A stretch of DNA of 64,000 bases from Grimontia sedimenti (GCF_011045095.1 NZ_JAALDL010000004.1:124001-188000); one strand, 5' to 3'; shown: positions 44,192-54,064, counted from the stretch's first letter. The notes: generated by a model not told the origin, from the sequence alone. Made by a program: numbers and translations.

Positions 44192-45495
44192 CACCGGAAA
44201 TATGGATTATTGATGATGAGCGCACTATCCGTGATGCGCTGAGCCAGACCCTGGAAATTGAAGGGTTTCACTCCCGCGCTTTTGCCGCCGCCAAAGAGGC
44301 AATTGAACAGCTAACTCCAGCGTTTGAAGGCGTTATTATCTCTGACATCAACATGCCGCAAATGGATGGCATGACGTTCTTAACCAAAGCATTGGAAATC
44401 GACCGAGAGCTTTCAATTGTCATGCTGACCGGACACGGGGATATTTCTACTGCCGTTTCAGCCATGCGTCGGGGAGCTTACGATTTTCTCGAAAAACCAT
44501 TCTCAACCGATCACCTGCTTGATGTCCTCAAACGAGGGGTTGATAAACGTCAGCTAGTGATGGAAAACCGCGAGCTGAAAAGGCAACTGGAAACGCAAAG
44601 TGCACCAGGACCAAGGATTTTGGGGAACGCGGATTCGGTCAAACAGCTCAGGAGAACGATCTTCCATTTGAAAGATCAAGACAGCGATGTACTGCTTCAA
44701 GGGGAAAGAGGGACAGGGAAAGAGCTGGCTGCACGCTTTATCCACGATCATGGGACCAGACAGGACGAACCCTTTGTTGCGCTGAAATGTCGCCAGGTCC
44801 CCGAAGCCTTGATTGCGTTGGAGCTGTTTGGATCCGAACAACAAGCGTATGCCACCCTGCCAAGTTACAAACATAGTAAGGTGGCAACGGCGGGTAAAGG
44901 CACCCTTTTTCTCGATGGTATTGAAGCGCTTCCTGCCAACGTACAGGAAAAACTCGCTGACCTGACAGAATCATCAGGCCGCCCGCGTATTGTTGCGTCA
45001 ACCCGCGTCGATTTGACGGCCAGCATTGCCCAAGGACGATTCAATCAACGTCTGTTCCAGAACCTGTCTGAAACCACATTGGCATTTCCACCGCTGAGGG
45101 AGCGCAGCGAAGATGTGATCACCCTTTGCCAGAACTTCGTGCGTACCACCGCATCTCGCTTTGGTGTTGCCCCGCCTACTTTGGACGCTGAGCACAAAGA
45201 AAAACTGCTACAACACTCATGGAAAGGCAATGTGCGGGAACTTCAAGCGTACTCAGAGCGCTGGGTGCTGATGGGAGAACAATGTCTGACCAATGAAAGC
45301 GGGACAGCGCATGAAAAAGAACATGACACACTGGCAGATCGTATTTTGAAAGTGGAGCGAGCTATTTTGTTCGATGCCCTCAACAGACATAATGGCATGC
45401 TAAAAGAGGTACAGAATGAGTTGGGGCTGGCCAGAAAGACCCTCTACGAAAAGCTTAAAAAGCATCACCTCGATAAACAAAGTTTTAAAGGATAA
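44188..45495 (+). CDS. DctD-like response regulator with degenerate sigma-54 AAA+ domain
   Basis: The 435 residues (GTG start) comprise a receiver domain (Asp53 in ISDINMPQMDG; LEKPF), a AAA+ domain and a Fis-type helix-turn-helix (~395-430: GMLKEVQNELGLARKTLYEKLKKHHL). The AAA+ part keeps Walker A (GERGTGKE). It lacks the GAFTGA loop that touches sigma-54, where LFGSEQQAYATLP stands instead, and Walker B reads LFLDGIE instead of LFLDEIG, losing the catalytic Glu. It therefore probably cannot open sigma-54 promoters and may instead act as a conventional DNA-binding regulator. The pair lies directly upstream of the Lap-type secretion operon. Confidence 0.88.
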   Translation: MTPEIWIIDDERTIRDALSQTLEIEGFHSRAFAAAKEAIEQLTPAFEGVIISDINMPQMDGMTFLTKALEIDRELSIVMLTGHGDISTAVSAMRRGAYDFLEKPFSTDHLLDVLKRGVDKRQLVMENRELKRQLETQSAPGPRILGNADSVKQLRRTIFHLKDQDSDVLLQGERGTGKELAARFIHDHGTRQDEPFVALKCRQVPEALIALELFGSEQQAYATLPSYKHSKVATAGKGTLFLDGIEALPANVQEKLADLTESSGRPRIVASTRVDLTASIAQGRFNQRLFQNLSETTLAFPPLRERSEDVITLCQNFVRTTASRFGVAPPTLDAEHKEKLLQHSWKGNVRELQAYSERWVLMGEQCLTNESGTAHEKEHDTLADRILKVERAILFDALNRHNGMLKEVQNELGLARKTLYEKLKKHHLDKQSFKG

Positions 45496-45868
45496 TCCCC
45501 CAATCCCCCCCTCGGAAGTTGGGCCTTGTTTTTGCAGACTTTCAATATGAACCCAAACACTTAACCTGCAGAAAGTCAGGAAAAATACACAGCAAAACGA
45601 GCGGAAAATCCTACGTTTTTTTCGCTTTTTTAAAGAAATTTTTTGCCACACCACCAATACCCCTCCTTCCCGCTAAAGCCGCATGAGGCCTAAGTTACCG
45701 AATACTCGTCAGTTTCTCGCCAGTGAGAAACTGGCTCTTGCTCATTCTCGTTACACTGTTCCCGATTAGTGAGAATCTCATAGATAAACTACTCTTTTAT
45801 TAGGGCATGTTGGCATTTCTGGCCTGCAACCCTTTTTGTCTTTCTTGGATTTTTTAGTCGGCATAACA
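45496..45868. other. Non-coding leader/promoter region of the Lap-type operon
   Basis: These 373 bp have no gene. They contain a C-rich stretch, a T-rich region at 45617-45645 and a 9-bp hairpin at 45710-45733 (CAGTTTCTC/GAGAAACTG), all upstream of lapC. A long regulated 5' leader is possible. No sigma-54 -24/-12 element with correct spacing was found. Confidence 0.4.
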
Positions 45869-47269
45869 ATGACAAATTCAAATAAACCGGGATCTAAGCT
45901 GCCAGCCAGCGAGCACCTTGACTATATCGACGACAAAACCGCCGCTCTTTTGCTTTCAACCCCTAAAAGTGCGCGAGTCTTGCTCTGGGTCATCGCTCTT
46001 TTTATTACGATCAGCGCTATCTGGGCGGCATTTGCCGAGCTAGACAAAGTCACTGTGGGCCAAGGAAAAGTGATTCCTTCGTCTCAACTTCAGGTGGTGC
46101 AAAACCTTGAAGGGGGACTGGTTAAAGAACTGCTGGTCCGTGAGGGAGATATCGTCGAAGAAGGTCAGCAATTGCTGTTGATTGATGACACTATGTTCCG
46201 TTCTGACTTTCGCGAACGAATCCAGGAACTCACCAGTTTGCGGGGCGATTCTGTCACGCTGAAAACGCTGGTGGACTCTGTGGTGGTCGACCCCGAAGTC
46301 GAAGTTGAAGACTGGCAAAAGTCAGTCTCGATCAATCGCGTAGAGCTTGAATTTGATCCAACGTTCGTTGAGGAGCACCGTGCAGTGGTTTCCCGCCAAC
46401 GAGCCGAGTACCGTGAAAAGCTCAACAACCTTCAAAACCAGTTGTCCGTCACGTCGCAGCAAATTCGCCAGAAACAACAAGAGTTGATTGAAACCCGGGC
46501 GCGGGTGCAAAACCTTCGTCAAAGCTACAATTTTGCCCGCGAAGAATACAACATCACCAAACCTTTGGCTGATGAAGGCGTGGTGCCACAAATCGATTTG
46601 CTGAAACTACAGCGACAGGTGAACGACACCAAGCGCGAACTGTCTTCGGCAGAACTGTCACTCCCCTCTATTACTTCTGCACTGCAAGAAGCCGTGTTTA
46701 AGCACGTAGATGTTGCGCTTAAATTCCGTGGTGAGCAGCAGGAGCGCCTCAATGATGTAGAAGACAAACTTCTTGCCATGACGGAGACCCGCGTCACCCT
46801 TGCTGACCGTGTGCAACGAACCGTGGTTGTCAGTCCGGTCGATGGCACCATCAAGAAATTGCACGTCAACACGGTTGGTGGCGTCATCCAACCAGGGATG
46901 GATTTGGTTGAAATCGTACCGAGTGAAGACAACCTGCTGATCGAAGCCAAAATTGCCCCACAGGACATTGCTTTCCTCCGCCCCGGACTTGAAGCCATCG
47001 TGAAATTCAGCGCCTACGATTTTACCGTCTATGGTGGGCTGACTGGCATTCTGGAAACCATCAGTGCAGACACAATTCAGGATGAAGAAGGAAATAGCTT
47101 CTATCTTGTAAAAATACGCACCGAGTCCAATAACTTAGGTGCAGGTGAAGAGCTACCTATTATTCCTGGGATGACAGCATCTGCTGACATCATCACGGGT
47201 AAGCGCAGTGTGTTGGACTACCTGTTAAAACCCATACTGCAAGCGCAGAAATCTGCGCTGAGAGAATAA
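45869..47269 (+). CDS. lapC: Type I secretion membrane fusion protein (LapC/HlyD family)
   Basis: The 466 residues have one N-terminal TM (~35-55: ARVLLWVIALFITISAIWAAFAELDKVTVGQGKVIP), a split lipoyl domain (VVQNLEGGLVKELLVREGDIVEEGQQLLLIDDTMF and VVSPVDGTIKKLHVNTVGGVIQPGMDLVEIVPSEDNLLIEAKI), a long coiled-coil hairpin between them and a beta-barrel end typical of T1SS adaptors. ATG 45869 was preferred; a TTG 11 codons upstream is in frame and neither has a good ribosome site. It joins the ABC transporter to the outer-membrane channel. First gene of the six-gene operon. Confidence 0.92.
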   Translation: MTNSNKPGSKLPASEHLDYIDDKTAALLLSTPKSARVLLWVIALFITISAIWAAFAELDKVTVGQGKVIPSSQLQVVQNLEGGLVKELLVREGDIVEEGQQLLLIDDTMFRSDFRERIQELTSLRGDSVTLKTLVDSVVVDPEVEVEDWQKSVSINRVELEFDPTFVEEHRAVVSRQRAEYREKLNNLQNQLSVTSQQIRQKQQELIETRARVQNLRQSYNFAREEYNITKPLADEGVVPQIDLLKLQRQVNDTKRELSSAELSLPSITSALQEAVFKHVDVALKFRGEQQERLNDVEDKLLAMTETRVTLADRVQRTVVVSPVDGTIKKLHVNTVGGVIQPGMDLVEIVPSEDNLLIEAKIAPQDIAFLRPGLEAIVKFSAYDFTVYGGLTGILETISADTIQDEEGNSFYLVKIRTESNNLGAGEELPIIPGMTASADIITGKRSVLDYLLKPILQAQKSALRE

Positions 47270-47352
47270 AAAATTAAAAAGCCAGCCCATAAAAAGAGGC
47301 TGTGACATAACAATAATTTGCGCTAAATGCTGCCTTTATAGGGGGATGTGTT

Positions 47353-48672
47353 TTGAACTGGAAAAAGCTTTTGATTGCTTCTGCCATCAGCTCACTCTGT
47401 GCGCCTGCGTGGTCCATGTCTGTGGAACAAGCCGTCGCGACCACGATCGCCACCGATCCAGAGCTGAAAAGTGCATTTAATGACTTCATGAGTAACAGGG
47501 AAGGCATTGATGCGGCCACAGGTGACTACCTACCAGACATCAACCTCAATGCAGGCGTAGGTTATGAGCGTATTGATAACTCATCCACCCAAGCCAGCGG
47601 TGACATGGACTTCAACCGCCGCGACGCCAGCATCAGCCTGACCCAACTCATCTGGGATGGGCAGACCGGAGATAATATCGACCGCACTGAGTTTGAGGCG
47701 GAAGCGCAGCGCTATCAATTGCTCTCCGATGCGCAGGACAAGTCGCTGGCAGTGACGGAAGCTTATGTTGCTGTGCTGCTTGCCAAACAACTTCTTTCAT
47801 TGTCTGAAGCCAATGTCGAAGTCCATGAAAAGATGCTGGCAGACATTCAGCGGCGCGCAGAATCGGGCATTGGTTCCACCGCTGACTTGTCACAGGTTCA
47901 GGCACGTGTTGCACGTTCTATCACTAATATGCTGGCTGCCAGAAGTAATCTGGATGACGCACAAACTGAATTCCTGAGGATTGTCGGCGTCGACATCAAA
48001 GACCCTGTCGACCCAGAGGTAGATGCTCTCTATCTACCCCAGTCACAAGCAGAAGCGTTAGAAGTGGCTTTTGCCAACAATCCGGTAGTCAAACTGGCGA
48101 CCTATGACATTGATGCGGCACGTGCCCAGTATCGACAAAACAAAGGCAACATGTACCCATCGTTTACTTTCGAGGCCAGTCAGAGTTGGAGTGAAGAAGC
48201 AGGTGGTGTCGAAGAAGAAGTGAACGAGCTCAGCGCCATGCTGCGGGTTCGATTCAACCTATATAACGGTGGCACCGATGCCGCCAACATGCGTCGCAGC
48301 GCGTATCAATTGAACAAGTCGAAGGACATTTTCGACAACGCCTCGCGACTTTTGGGAGAGGGTACACGCTTGGCCTGGAGCGCGTACCAGCTAACCGAGC
48401 AACAAAAGAAATATCTTGCACAACACGTAGATGCGGCGTCTGAAACCGTTATCGCCTACGAAAAGCAATTCAAAATTGGCCGCAGAACCTTACTGGATCT
48501 GCTCAATACTGAAAATGAACTGTTTGAGGCAAGGCGATCATATCTCGATGCGCACTACGCGAACATTACGGCCAAATACCGTGTACTCAACAGTATGGGC
48601 ACCCTGCTGGATGCGCTGCGTGTCGATGTACCGGAGAAATGGCTTGAACCTGTGATAGACAAAGAAGGTTAA
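47353..48672 (+). CDS. lapE: TolC-family outer-membrane channel (LapE)
   Basis: The 439 residues include a signal peptide (cut near 21: APAWS-MSVEQA) and the duplicated TolC efflux-protein pattern: SVEQAVATTIATDPELKSAFNDFMSNREGIDAATGDYLPDINLNAGVGYE and ARAQYRQNKGNMYPSFTFEASQSWS, with long helices and LYNGGTDAANMRRSAYQL and YEKQFKIGRRTLLDLLNTENELFEARRSYLDAHYANITAKYRVLNSMG. The TTG start follows GGGGGATG. It would form the exit duct for the adhesin. Three bases separate it from the next gene. Confidence 0.92.
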   Translation: MNWKKLLIASAISSLCAPAWSMSVEQAVATTIATDPELKSAFNDFMSNREGIDAATGDYLPDINLNAGVGYERIDNSSTQASGDMDFNRRDASISLTQLIWDGQTGDNIDRTEFEAEAQRYQLLSDAQDKSLAVTEAYVAVLLAKQLLSLSEANVEVHEKMLADIQRRAESGIGSTADLSQVQARVARSITNMLAARSNLDDAQTEFLRIVGVDIKDPVDPEVDALYLPQSQAEALEVAFANNPVVKLATYDIDAARAQYRQNKGNMYPSFTFEASQSWSEEAGGVEEEVNELSAMLRVRFNLYNGGTDAANMRRSAYQLNKSKDIFDNASRLLGEGTRLAWSAYQLTEQQKKYLAQHVDAASETVIAYEKQFKIGRRTLLDLLNTENELFEARRSYLDAHYANITAKYRVLNSMGTLLDALRVDVPEKWLEPVIDKEG

Positions 48673-48675
48673 TCC

Positions 48676-49269
48676 ATGAAACACGTATTGCTATTCAGCA
48701 GCATTCTCCTTGCCATTGGCGGCTGCTCACTTTCCGCTGACCAACCTCCTCTTGCTGAACAACGGGCCGATTTATTGGACGATGATAGTGACGGTGTGAT
48801 CAACGCGCGCGATTTATGTGACAACACGCCAGACGTGGCAATCATCGATAACGATGGGTGCCCGAACTACCTTTTGCTTGAAAGTGACAACTCATTAAGA
48901 ATTCAGTTTGCAAACGACTCTGCAATTGTAGAACCCGCTTACCGTGAAGCACTGGACAAAATGGCTGGATTCCTTAAGCTTTATCCCGAAACCTTTCTAG
49001 AACTTCAAGGACATACAAGTTCCCCTGGGTCTGACGACTACAACAGGAGTTTGTCTGTCCAACGTGCCAAAGCAGTTCAAGCACAGCTCATAGAAAGAGG
49101 CGTTCCAGTCGATCGTCTCACCATTGTAGGCCTGGGTGAAGGCGATCTCATGCTGGCTGACAGCACAGAAACCACACAGCTTGTGAATCGACGTGTTGTA
49201 GGTCGCGTGAAAGGATTTAAAGGGGAAATAAAGGAAGCATGGACCATCTTTACCCAACGGGGACAATAG
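48676..49269 (+). CDS. OmpA-family lipoprotein
   Basis: The 197 residues have a lipobox (LAIGGC, Cys17), a calcium-binding type-3-thrombospondin-like segment (DDDSDGVINARDLCDNTPDVAIIDNDGCP) and a C-terminal OmpA peptidoglycan-binding domain (~80-180: IQFANDSAIVEPAYREALDKMAGFLKLYPETFLELQGHTSSPGSDDYNRSLSVQRAKAVQAQLIERGVPVDRLTIVGLGEGD). It likely ties the secretion machine or the surface adhesin to the cell wall. It is embedded in the lap operon between the channel and the protease. Confidence 0.9.
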   Translation: MKHVLLFSSILLAIGGCSLSADQPPLAEQRADLLDDDSDGVINARDLCDNTPDVAIIDNDGCPNYLLLESDNSLRIQFANDSAIVEPAYREALDKMAGFLKLYPETFLELQGHTSSPGSDDYNRSLSVQRAKAVQAQLIERGVPVDRLTIVGLGEGDLMLADSTETTQLVNRRVVGRVKGFKGEIKEAWTIFTQRGQ

Positions 49270-49285
49270 TGGCTGAGGTTGCCTG

Positions 49286-49954
49286 ATGCGAAAACGGGCG
49301 ACCTTACTCCTCATGTTCCTGTTGCCATCAATCGTAACATTCGCACTGAGTGATACTGACAGTCAGTGGATAAACAAAGTAGCGTCATTTTACGGTGAAA
49401 GAGCGGGAAAGAGAGTAGCGGCATGGCGTGATGTTGTCGCGCAGTCTGCCGATCTTTCAGAAACGCAAAAGCTTGAAGCTGTGAATAACTTCTTCAACCA
49501 GCTCTATTTTGTGAATGATATCGATTTGTGGGGAAAGAAGGACTATTGGGCGACACCATTGGAGTTTCTTGGCAGCGCGGCGGGAGACTGTGAAGATTTC
49601 AGTATCGCGAAATACTTCACGCTCAGAGAGCTCGGCATTGACGATAAAAAGCTACGCCTTGTTTACGTTAAAGCCATCAAGCTCAATCAATTCCATATGG
49701 TTGTTGCCTACTACCCAACCGCTTCCTCCGAGCCTGTCCTGCTGGATAATATCGACCCTGAAATTAAAAAGGCCTCAAAACGACGAGACCTACTTCCTGT
49801 ATACAGCTTCAACGGTAGCAGGCTATGGCTCATGAAAGAACGTGGTAAAGGTGAGCTTGCAGGCAAATCATCGCGACTGGGATTGTGGAACGATCTCCGG
49901 GCGCGCATGGGGTCTGTAAAGCTGAACAGACCGATCAAAAACTATGATGGGTAA
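49286..49954 (+). CDS. lapG: Periplasmic adhesin protease LapG
   Basis: The 222 residues have a signal peptide (cut near 21) and the bacterial transglutaminase-like cysteine protease fold of LapG. The catalytic triad is Cys102 in AAGDCEDFSIAKYFTL, His137 in LNQFHMVVAYY and Asp154 in VLLDNID. In Pseudomonas and V. cholerae, LapG cuts after the AA pair of an (T/P)AAG site in the adhesin N-terminus and so frees it from the cell surface, in a calcium-dependent manner. The adhesin in this window has PAAG at residues 95-98. The lapD gene follows after 6 bp. Confidence 0.93.
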   Translation: MRKRATLLLMFLLPSIVTFALSDTDSQWINKVASFYGERAGKRVAAWRDVVAQSADLSETQKLEAVNNFFNQLYFVNDIDLWGKKDYWATPLEFLGSAAGDCEDFSIAKYFTLRELGIDDKKLRLVYVKAIKLNQFHMVVAYYPTASSEPVLLDNIDPEIKKASKRRDLLPVYSFNGSRLWLMKERGKGELAGKSSRLGLWNDLRARMGSVKLNRPIKNYDG

Positions 49955-49960
49955 ACGTCT

Positions 49961-51892
49961 ATGACTTTATACCGGCAATTGTTTACATGGATGTTGGCGA
50001 TATTCTTCCTGCTGATTCTGGCAGTGACAGGTATTGAGCTCAACACCACTCGTAATTTTCTGCTGACTCAGCAATCGGCTGAGGTAAATAACACCATTAA
50101 CTCGATGGGCCTCGCCCTCGCGCCTTATCTTGAAGACGACGATAAAGTTGCTGTGGAATCGGTGATCAATGCACTGTTCGATGGCGGTTTTTATCAGGAA
50201 GTCCGTCTGAAAATGCTCTCCGACGGCAGCGAAATTATCCGCGAGTATCCGATACATGTAGAAGGGGTACCAGACTGGTATACCAATCTGGAACTCTTCC
50301 CTGTCATTACCGAAGAACGCACCTTTACCAGCGGTTGGTTACAGCTTGCCGAAGTCACCGTGGTTTCACACCCGGGTTACGCTTACAAGGAAATGTGGCG
50401 TTCCACCATTCAACTGGGTGTATGGATAGGTATTTTGTTTGTTATTGCGATGCTTATTATCGCCATACAGCTCAGCCGTTCACTGCGACCACTGGATACC
50501 ATCACCAAACGTGCAAAAGAAATTGCCCGTAATAAGTTTGGCGAACCGATACCATTGCCACCAACTCGTGAGCTAAAAACCGTGGTTCGCGCTATTAACC
50601 AAATGAGCAGCCAGCTCGAAGCTTATTTTGAGCAACAAGCCAAAGAAGCCGACCGTCTGCGTGAGCACGCTTACCGTGACACTGTTTCTGGTTTGGGTAA
50701 CCGTAGCTTCTTCGTTGGCCAGCTTAAATCTTGGCTGGCAGAATCAGCCGTCGGTGGTCTGGTGATGGTAAAAGTTGACCTGATCACAGATACCTACCGC
50801 AATCAGGGTTTTGCACAAGGTGACACCATTGTTGGTCAGTTTGCCAAGAAGCTGAACACTACCCTGACCGATGCAGACTGCACTGCGTCGCGTATATCTA
50901 AAGACGAGTTTGTGATTCTGGCTCCTAACAGCACAGGTGAAGACCTGCAAATTATCGGTGAAAGCATCATGGCTATCGTGAACGATATGCAGCATGACCC
51001 AATGGGGATTACTCCACCGAAAGTGGCGATTGGCCTTGCGGTTAACGGTTCAGATAACCGCGATGCGAGTGTGTTGCTGGCGCAGGCTGATAACGCCCTG
51101 ACCCAAGCGCGCAATACGCCGAATCACCCAGTTTCTATGATTGACCAAACGGCGAATGATGCTTCGATGGGTAAACAGCAGTGGAAATCACTCATCCTCG
51201 ATGCCATGGCGCACGACTGGTTCAAGTTCAAATTCCAGTCAGCCTCATCCAGTGATCAGGCCGTTATTCACCAGGAAGTTTTCTCTGCAATTGAGAAAGG
51301 TGAAGACTACTATGGTGCCGCACATTTCCTTGGTGCGGTGGAGCAACTGGAACTGGGTGAGTCCTTCGACCGCTACGTGGTGAGTCACATGATTGAGCGT
51401 TTGGGTGATGACCCGAACCTTGGTCCGATCGCGATCAACCTGACCCAGAACAGTGTCACCAACGCTTCCTTCATTCGCTGGCTGACTACCACGATGCAGA
51501 AGCACCGCAACATGGCGGGGCGCCTATTCTTCGAAATCCCGGAAAGTGTGTTTGTCCGCTTCCCGGATCACGTCAGCCTGCTGACTGAGGCGGCGCACCG
51601 CTTCAACTTCGGGTTCGGTGTGGACAACTATGGCCGAAACTTCCAGTCGCTGGATTACCTGAATAAATTCAAACCTTCCTACGTGAAGATTGATTTTGCT
51701 TACACCAGTAATCTCGACGACGAGTCGCAAAGCCATGTGCTAGCTTCAATATGTCGTACCGCACACAACCTGAATATCACAACCATCGCCACGCGCGTAG
51801 AAACGGAAGCCCAGCTCAATAAACTGTCTGAGCTGTTCGTGAATGGTTTCCAGGGCTTTATATTCGAGAAGAAATCAGAGAATCATGGTTAA
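49961..51892 (+). CDS. lapD: c-di-GMP receptor LapD (degenerate GGDEF-EAL)
   Basis: The 643 residues have TM1 at ~5-27, a LapD/MoxY N-terminal periplasmic domain including the GW element (Trp126 in TFTSGWLQLAEV) used for holding LapG, TM2 at ~152-172, HAMP, a degenerate GGDEF (SKDEF in SRISKDEFVIL) and a degenerate EAL (EVF in place of EAL; VDNYGRN in place of DDFGTG). It should therefore bind c-di-GMP without turning it over. At high c-di-GMP LapD captures LapG and keeps the adhesin on the surface. It overlaps lapB by 8 nt. Confidence 0.94.
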   Translation: MTLYRQLFTWMLAIFFLLILAVTGIELNTTRNFLLTQQSAEVNNTINSMGLALAPYLEDDDKVAVESVINALFDGGFYQEVRLKMLSDGSEIIREYPIHVEGVPDWYTNLELFPVITEERTFTSGWLQLAEVTVVSHPGYAYKEMWRSTIQLGVWIGILFVIAMLIIAIQLSRSLRPLDTITKRAKEIARNKFGEPIPLPPTRELKTVVRAINQMSSQLEAYFEQQAKEADRLREHAYRDTVSGLGNRSFFVGQLKSWLAESAVGGLVMVKVDLITDTYRNQGFAQGDTIVGQFAKKLNTTLTDADCTASRISKDEFVILAPNSTGEDLQIIGESIMAIVNDMQHDPMGITPPKVAIGLAVNGSDNRDASVLLAQADNALTQARNTPNHPVSMIDQTANDASMGKQQWKSLILDAMAHDWFKFKFQSASSSDQAVIHQEVFSAIEKGEDYYGAAHFLGAVEQLELGESFDRYVVSHMIERLGDDPNLGPIAINLTQNSVTNASFIRWLTTTMQKHRNMAGRLFFEIPESVFVRFPDHVSLLTEAAHRFNFGFGVDNYGRNFQSLDYLNKFKPSYVKIDFAYTSNLDDESQSHVLASICRTAHNLNITTIATRVETEAQLNKLSELFVNGFQGFIFEKKSENHG

Positions 51893-54001
51893 AGACCCCC
51901 TGCTGCAATCTTTGGTTTACGTCAGCCGATACTTCGGTCAATCAAACTCGCCGGATGCGTTAGTATCCGGCTTGCCGATTTCTGACGGATACCTCTCCCC
52001 CTTCCTGTTTCCCCGAGCTGCGGAGCGGGCGGGGATCGATGCCAAAGAAAGCCGCCAGGCGCTCAAAGATTTGTCGCCGATGCTGTGTCCTTGTGTTTTG
52101 TTACTCAAGGACAATCAGGCATGTGTGCTTCAAAGTATCAATCATGAAACCGGTGAAGCGGAAGTGGTTGAACCGCTCACCGACACCACGCCTGCCGTTC
52201 GCCCTATCAGCGAGCTGGAAGAGGATTACCTTGGGCGTGTTTTCTTACTGAAAAAACAATTCCGCTACGACGAGCGATCTCCCGAAATTCTTAAAGAGCG
52301 TCAGGGCCACTGGTTCTGGAGCACCCTTTGGGAGTCCCGCTCGATTTATCGTGATGTGCTGATAGCCTCCATTTTCATCAACGCTTTTGCTATCGCCACC
52401 CCACTCTTTTCACGCATCGTCTACGACAAAATCGTACCGAATTTGGCGTTTGACTCACTTTGGGTGCTTGCCACCGGGGTCTTCGTCATCTTCCTGTTCG
52501 ATCTTGTGCTCAAGATGCTGCGAAGTTACTTCATCGATATCTCAGGAAAAAATCGGATTTACTGATTTCTTCCAGAATCTTTGAGAAAGTCATGGGGATT
52601 CGCATGGAGGCACGCCCGCCTTCTGTCGGTGCCTTTGCTCGCCATATGCAGGAGTTCGAATCCATACGGGATTTCTTTACCTCTGCTTCTGTCTCCGCCT
52701 TGATTGATTTACCCTTTGCGTTTTTCTTCCTGTTTATCATCTGGATTGTGGCAGGGCCTCTGGTTATTGTGCCCATTGCAGCCGTGCTGATTTTGATGAT
52801 CCACGCCGCCATCATCCAAAAGCCATTACGCCATACCATTGAAGAAGGTTCTCGCCTGTCTTCCCAAAAGAACGCCAACCTGATTGAAAGTCTGGCTGGC
52901 TTGGAAACCATCAAGCTATTTGGCGCTGAGAGTCAGTTCCAATATCGATGGGAAGAAGCCGTGGCACATATGGCAAACTGGGGTATCAAAACCCGCCGCC
53001 TGACTGACTCGGTTCAAAACGCCGCTGGCTTTATTCAACAGTTCGTCAATGTCTCGATGATCGTGTTTGGTGTGTACCTTATCTCTGCGGGTGACCTGAC
53101 CATGGGTGGATTGATTGCAGCAACCATGTTGAGCTCCCGTGCCGTAGGCCCAATGGTTCAACTGTCCTTGCTATCTACGCGCTACAATCAAGCCAAATCC
53201 GCGATGGAAATCATCAGCCAGTTGATGGATATGCCTTCCGAACAGGAAGAAGGAAAACGCTACATTCACCGCCCTATTATCCGTGGCAAGATTGAATTCG
53301 ATCGCGTGAACTTCAACTATCCCAACTCAGAAGTAGCCGCACTCCGCGATATTTCCTTCACCATCCTTCCCGGAGAGAAGGTGGCTATCATCGGACGTAT
53401 CGGTTCAGGCAAGACGACGCTCAGTCGACTGTTAATGGGTCTGTATCGCCCTACAGCGGGTTCAGTACGTATCGATGAGACAGACATCAGCCAAATCCAT
53501 AATATCGACATACGCCGTAATATAGGCTGTGTCCCGCAGGACCCTGTACTGTTCTTTGGCTCTATCCGTGACAACATCACCCTCGGACGACCATTGGCAG
53601 ACGACCGTGACATTCTTGATGCCGCCAACCGTTCTGGTGTCACCACCTTTACACAGCGAGATCCTGCAGGCCTTGAACGTCAGGTGGGCGAAGGCGGCAA
53701 TCAGCTTTCCGGCGGTCAACGCCAATCTATTGCTATCGCCCGCGCTATGTTGGGTCGTCCTCCAGTGCTTTTGATGGATGAACCGACCAGTGCCATGGAC
53801 AACCGCTCCGAGCAATACATCAAGCAACAGATGTCGTCACTTCGCCGCGACGAAACACTGATCATTAACACACACAAAACTGGTATGCTGGATGTCGTTG
53901 ACCGTATCATTGTGGTCGAACAGGGAAGCATAGTGGCAGATGGCCCGAAACTGGCCGTATTGCAGGCTTTAAAAGACGGAAAAATTCAGAAGGTTGGATG
54001 A
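51885..54001 (+). pseudogene. lapB: Type I secretion ABC transporter LapB, interrupted by a one-base frameshift
   Basis: The first frame (51885-52565) encodes the N-terminal C39-like domain (no catalytic Cys motif seen) and the first TM helices, ending FDLVLKMLRSYFIDISGKNRIY-stop. The second frame, readable from ~52550 to 54001, continues directly as SDLLISSRIFEKVMGIRMEARPPSVGAFARHMQEFESIRDFFTSAS and through the ABC domain: Walker A IGRIGSGKTTL, signature LSGGQRQSIAIARAML, Walker B VLLMDEPTSAMD. Joined, they give ~705 residues, normal for LapB. The break is at the A6 run 52547-52552 (GGAAAAAATCGG); seven A would restore one frame. It could be a read error, a mutation, or recoding/slippage. 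The function is export of the adhesin through lapC/lapE. Confidence 0.88.
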
Positions 54002-54027
54002 TAAAAACCGTCCCTGTTAGACAATAG

Positions 54028-54052
54028 AAAAGCACCGATATCGGTGCTTTTT
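54028..54052. terminator. Rho-independent terminator of the lap operon
   Basis: A 10-bp stem (AAAGCACCGA/TCGGTGCTTT) with a minimal loop is followed by TTT, 27 bp past the lapB stop. Confidence 0.88.
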
Positions 54053-54064
54053 TGTGCCTGACAT

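Noticed and set aside
45800..45835. Possible sigma-54 promoter for the lap operon
   Set aside because: TTGGCAT...CTGCA has 12 instead of 10 bases between the GG and GC dinucleotides, and the adjacent regulator lacks the sigma-54 contact loop.
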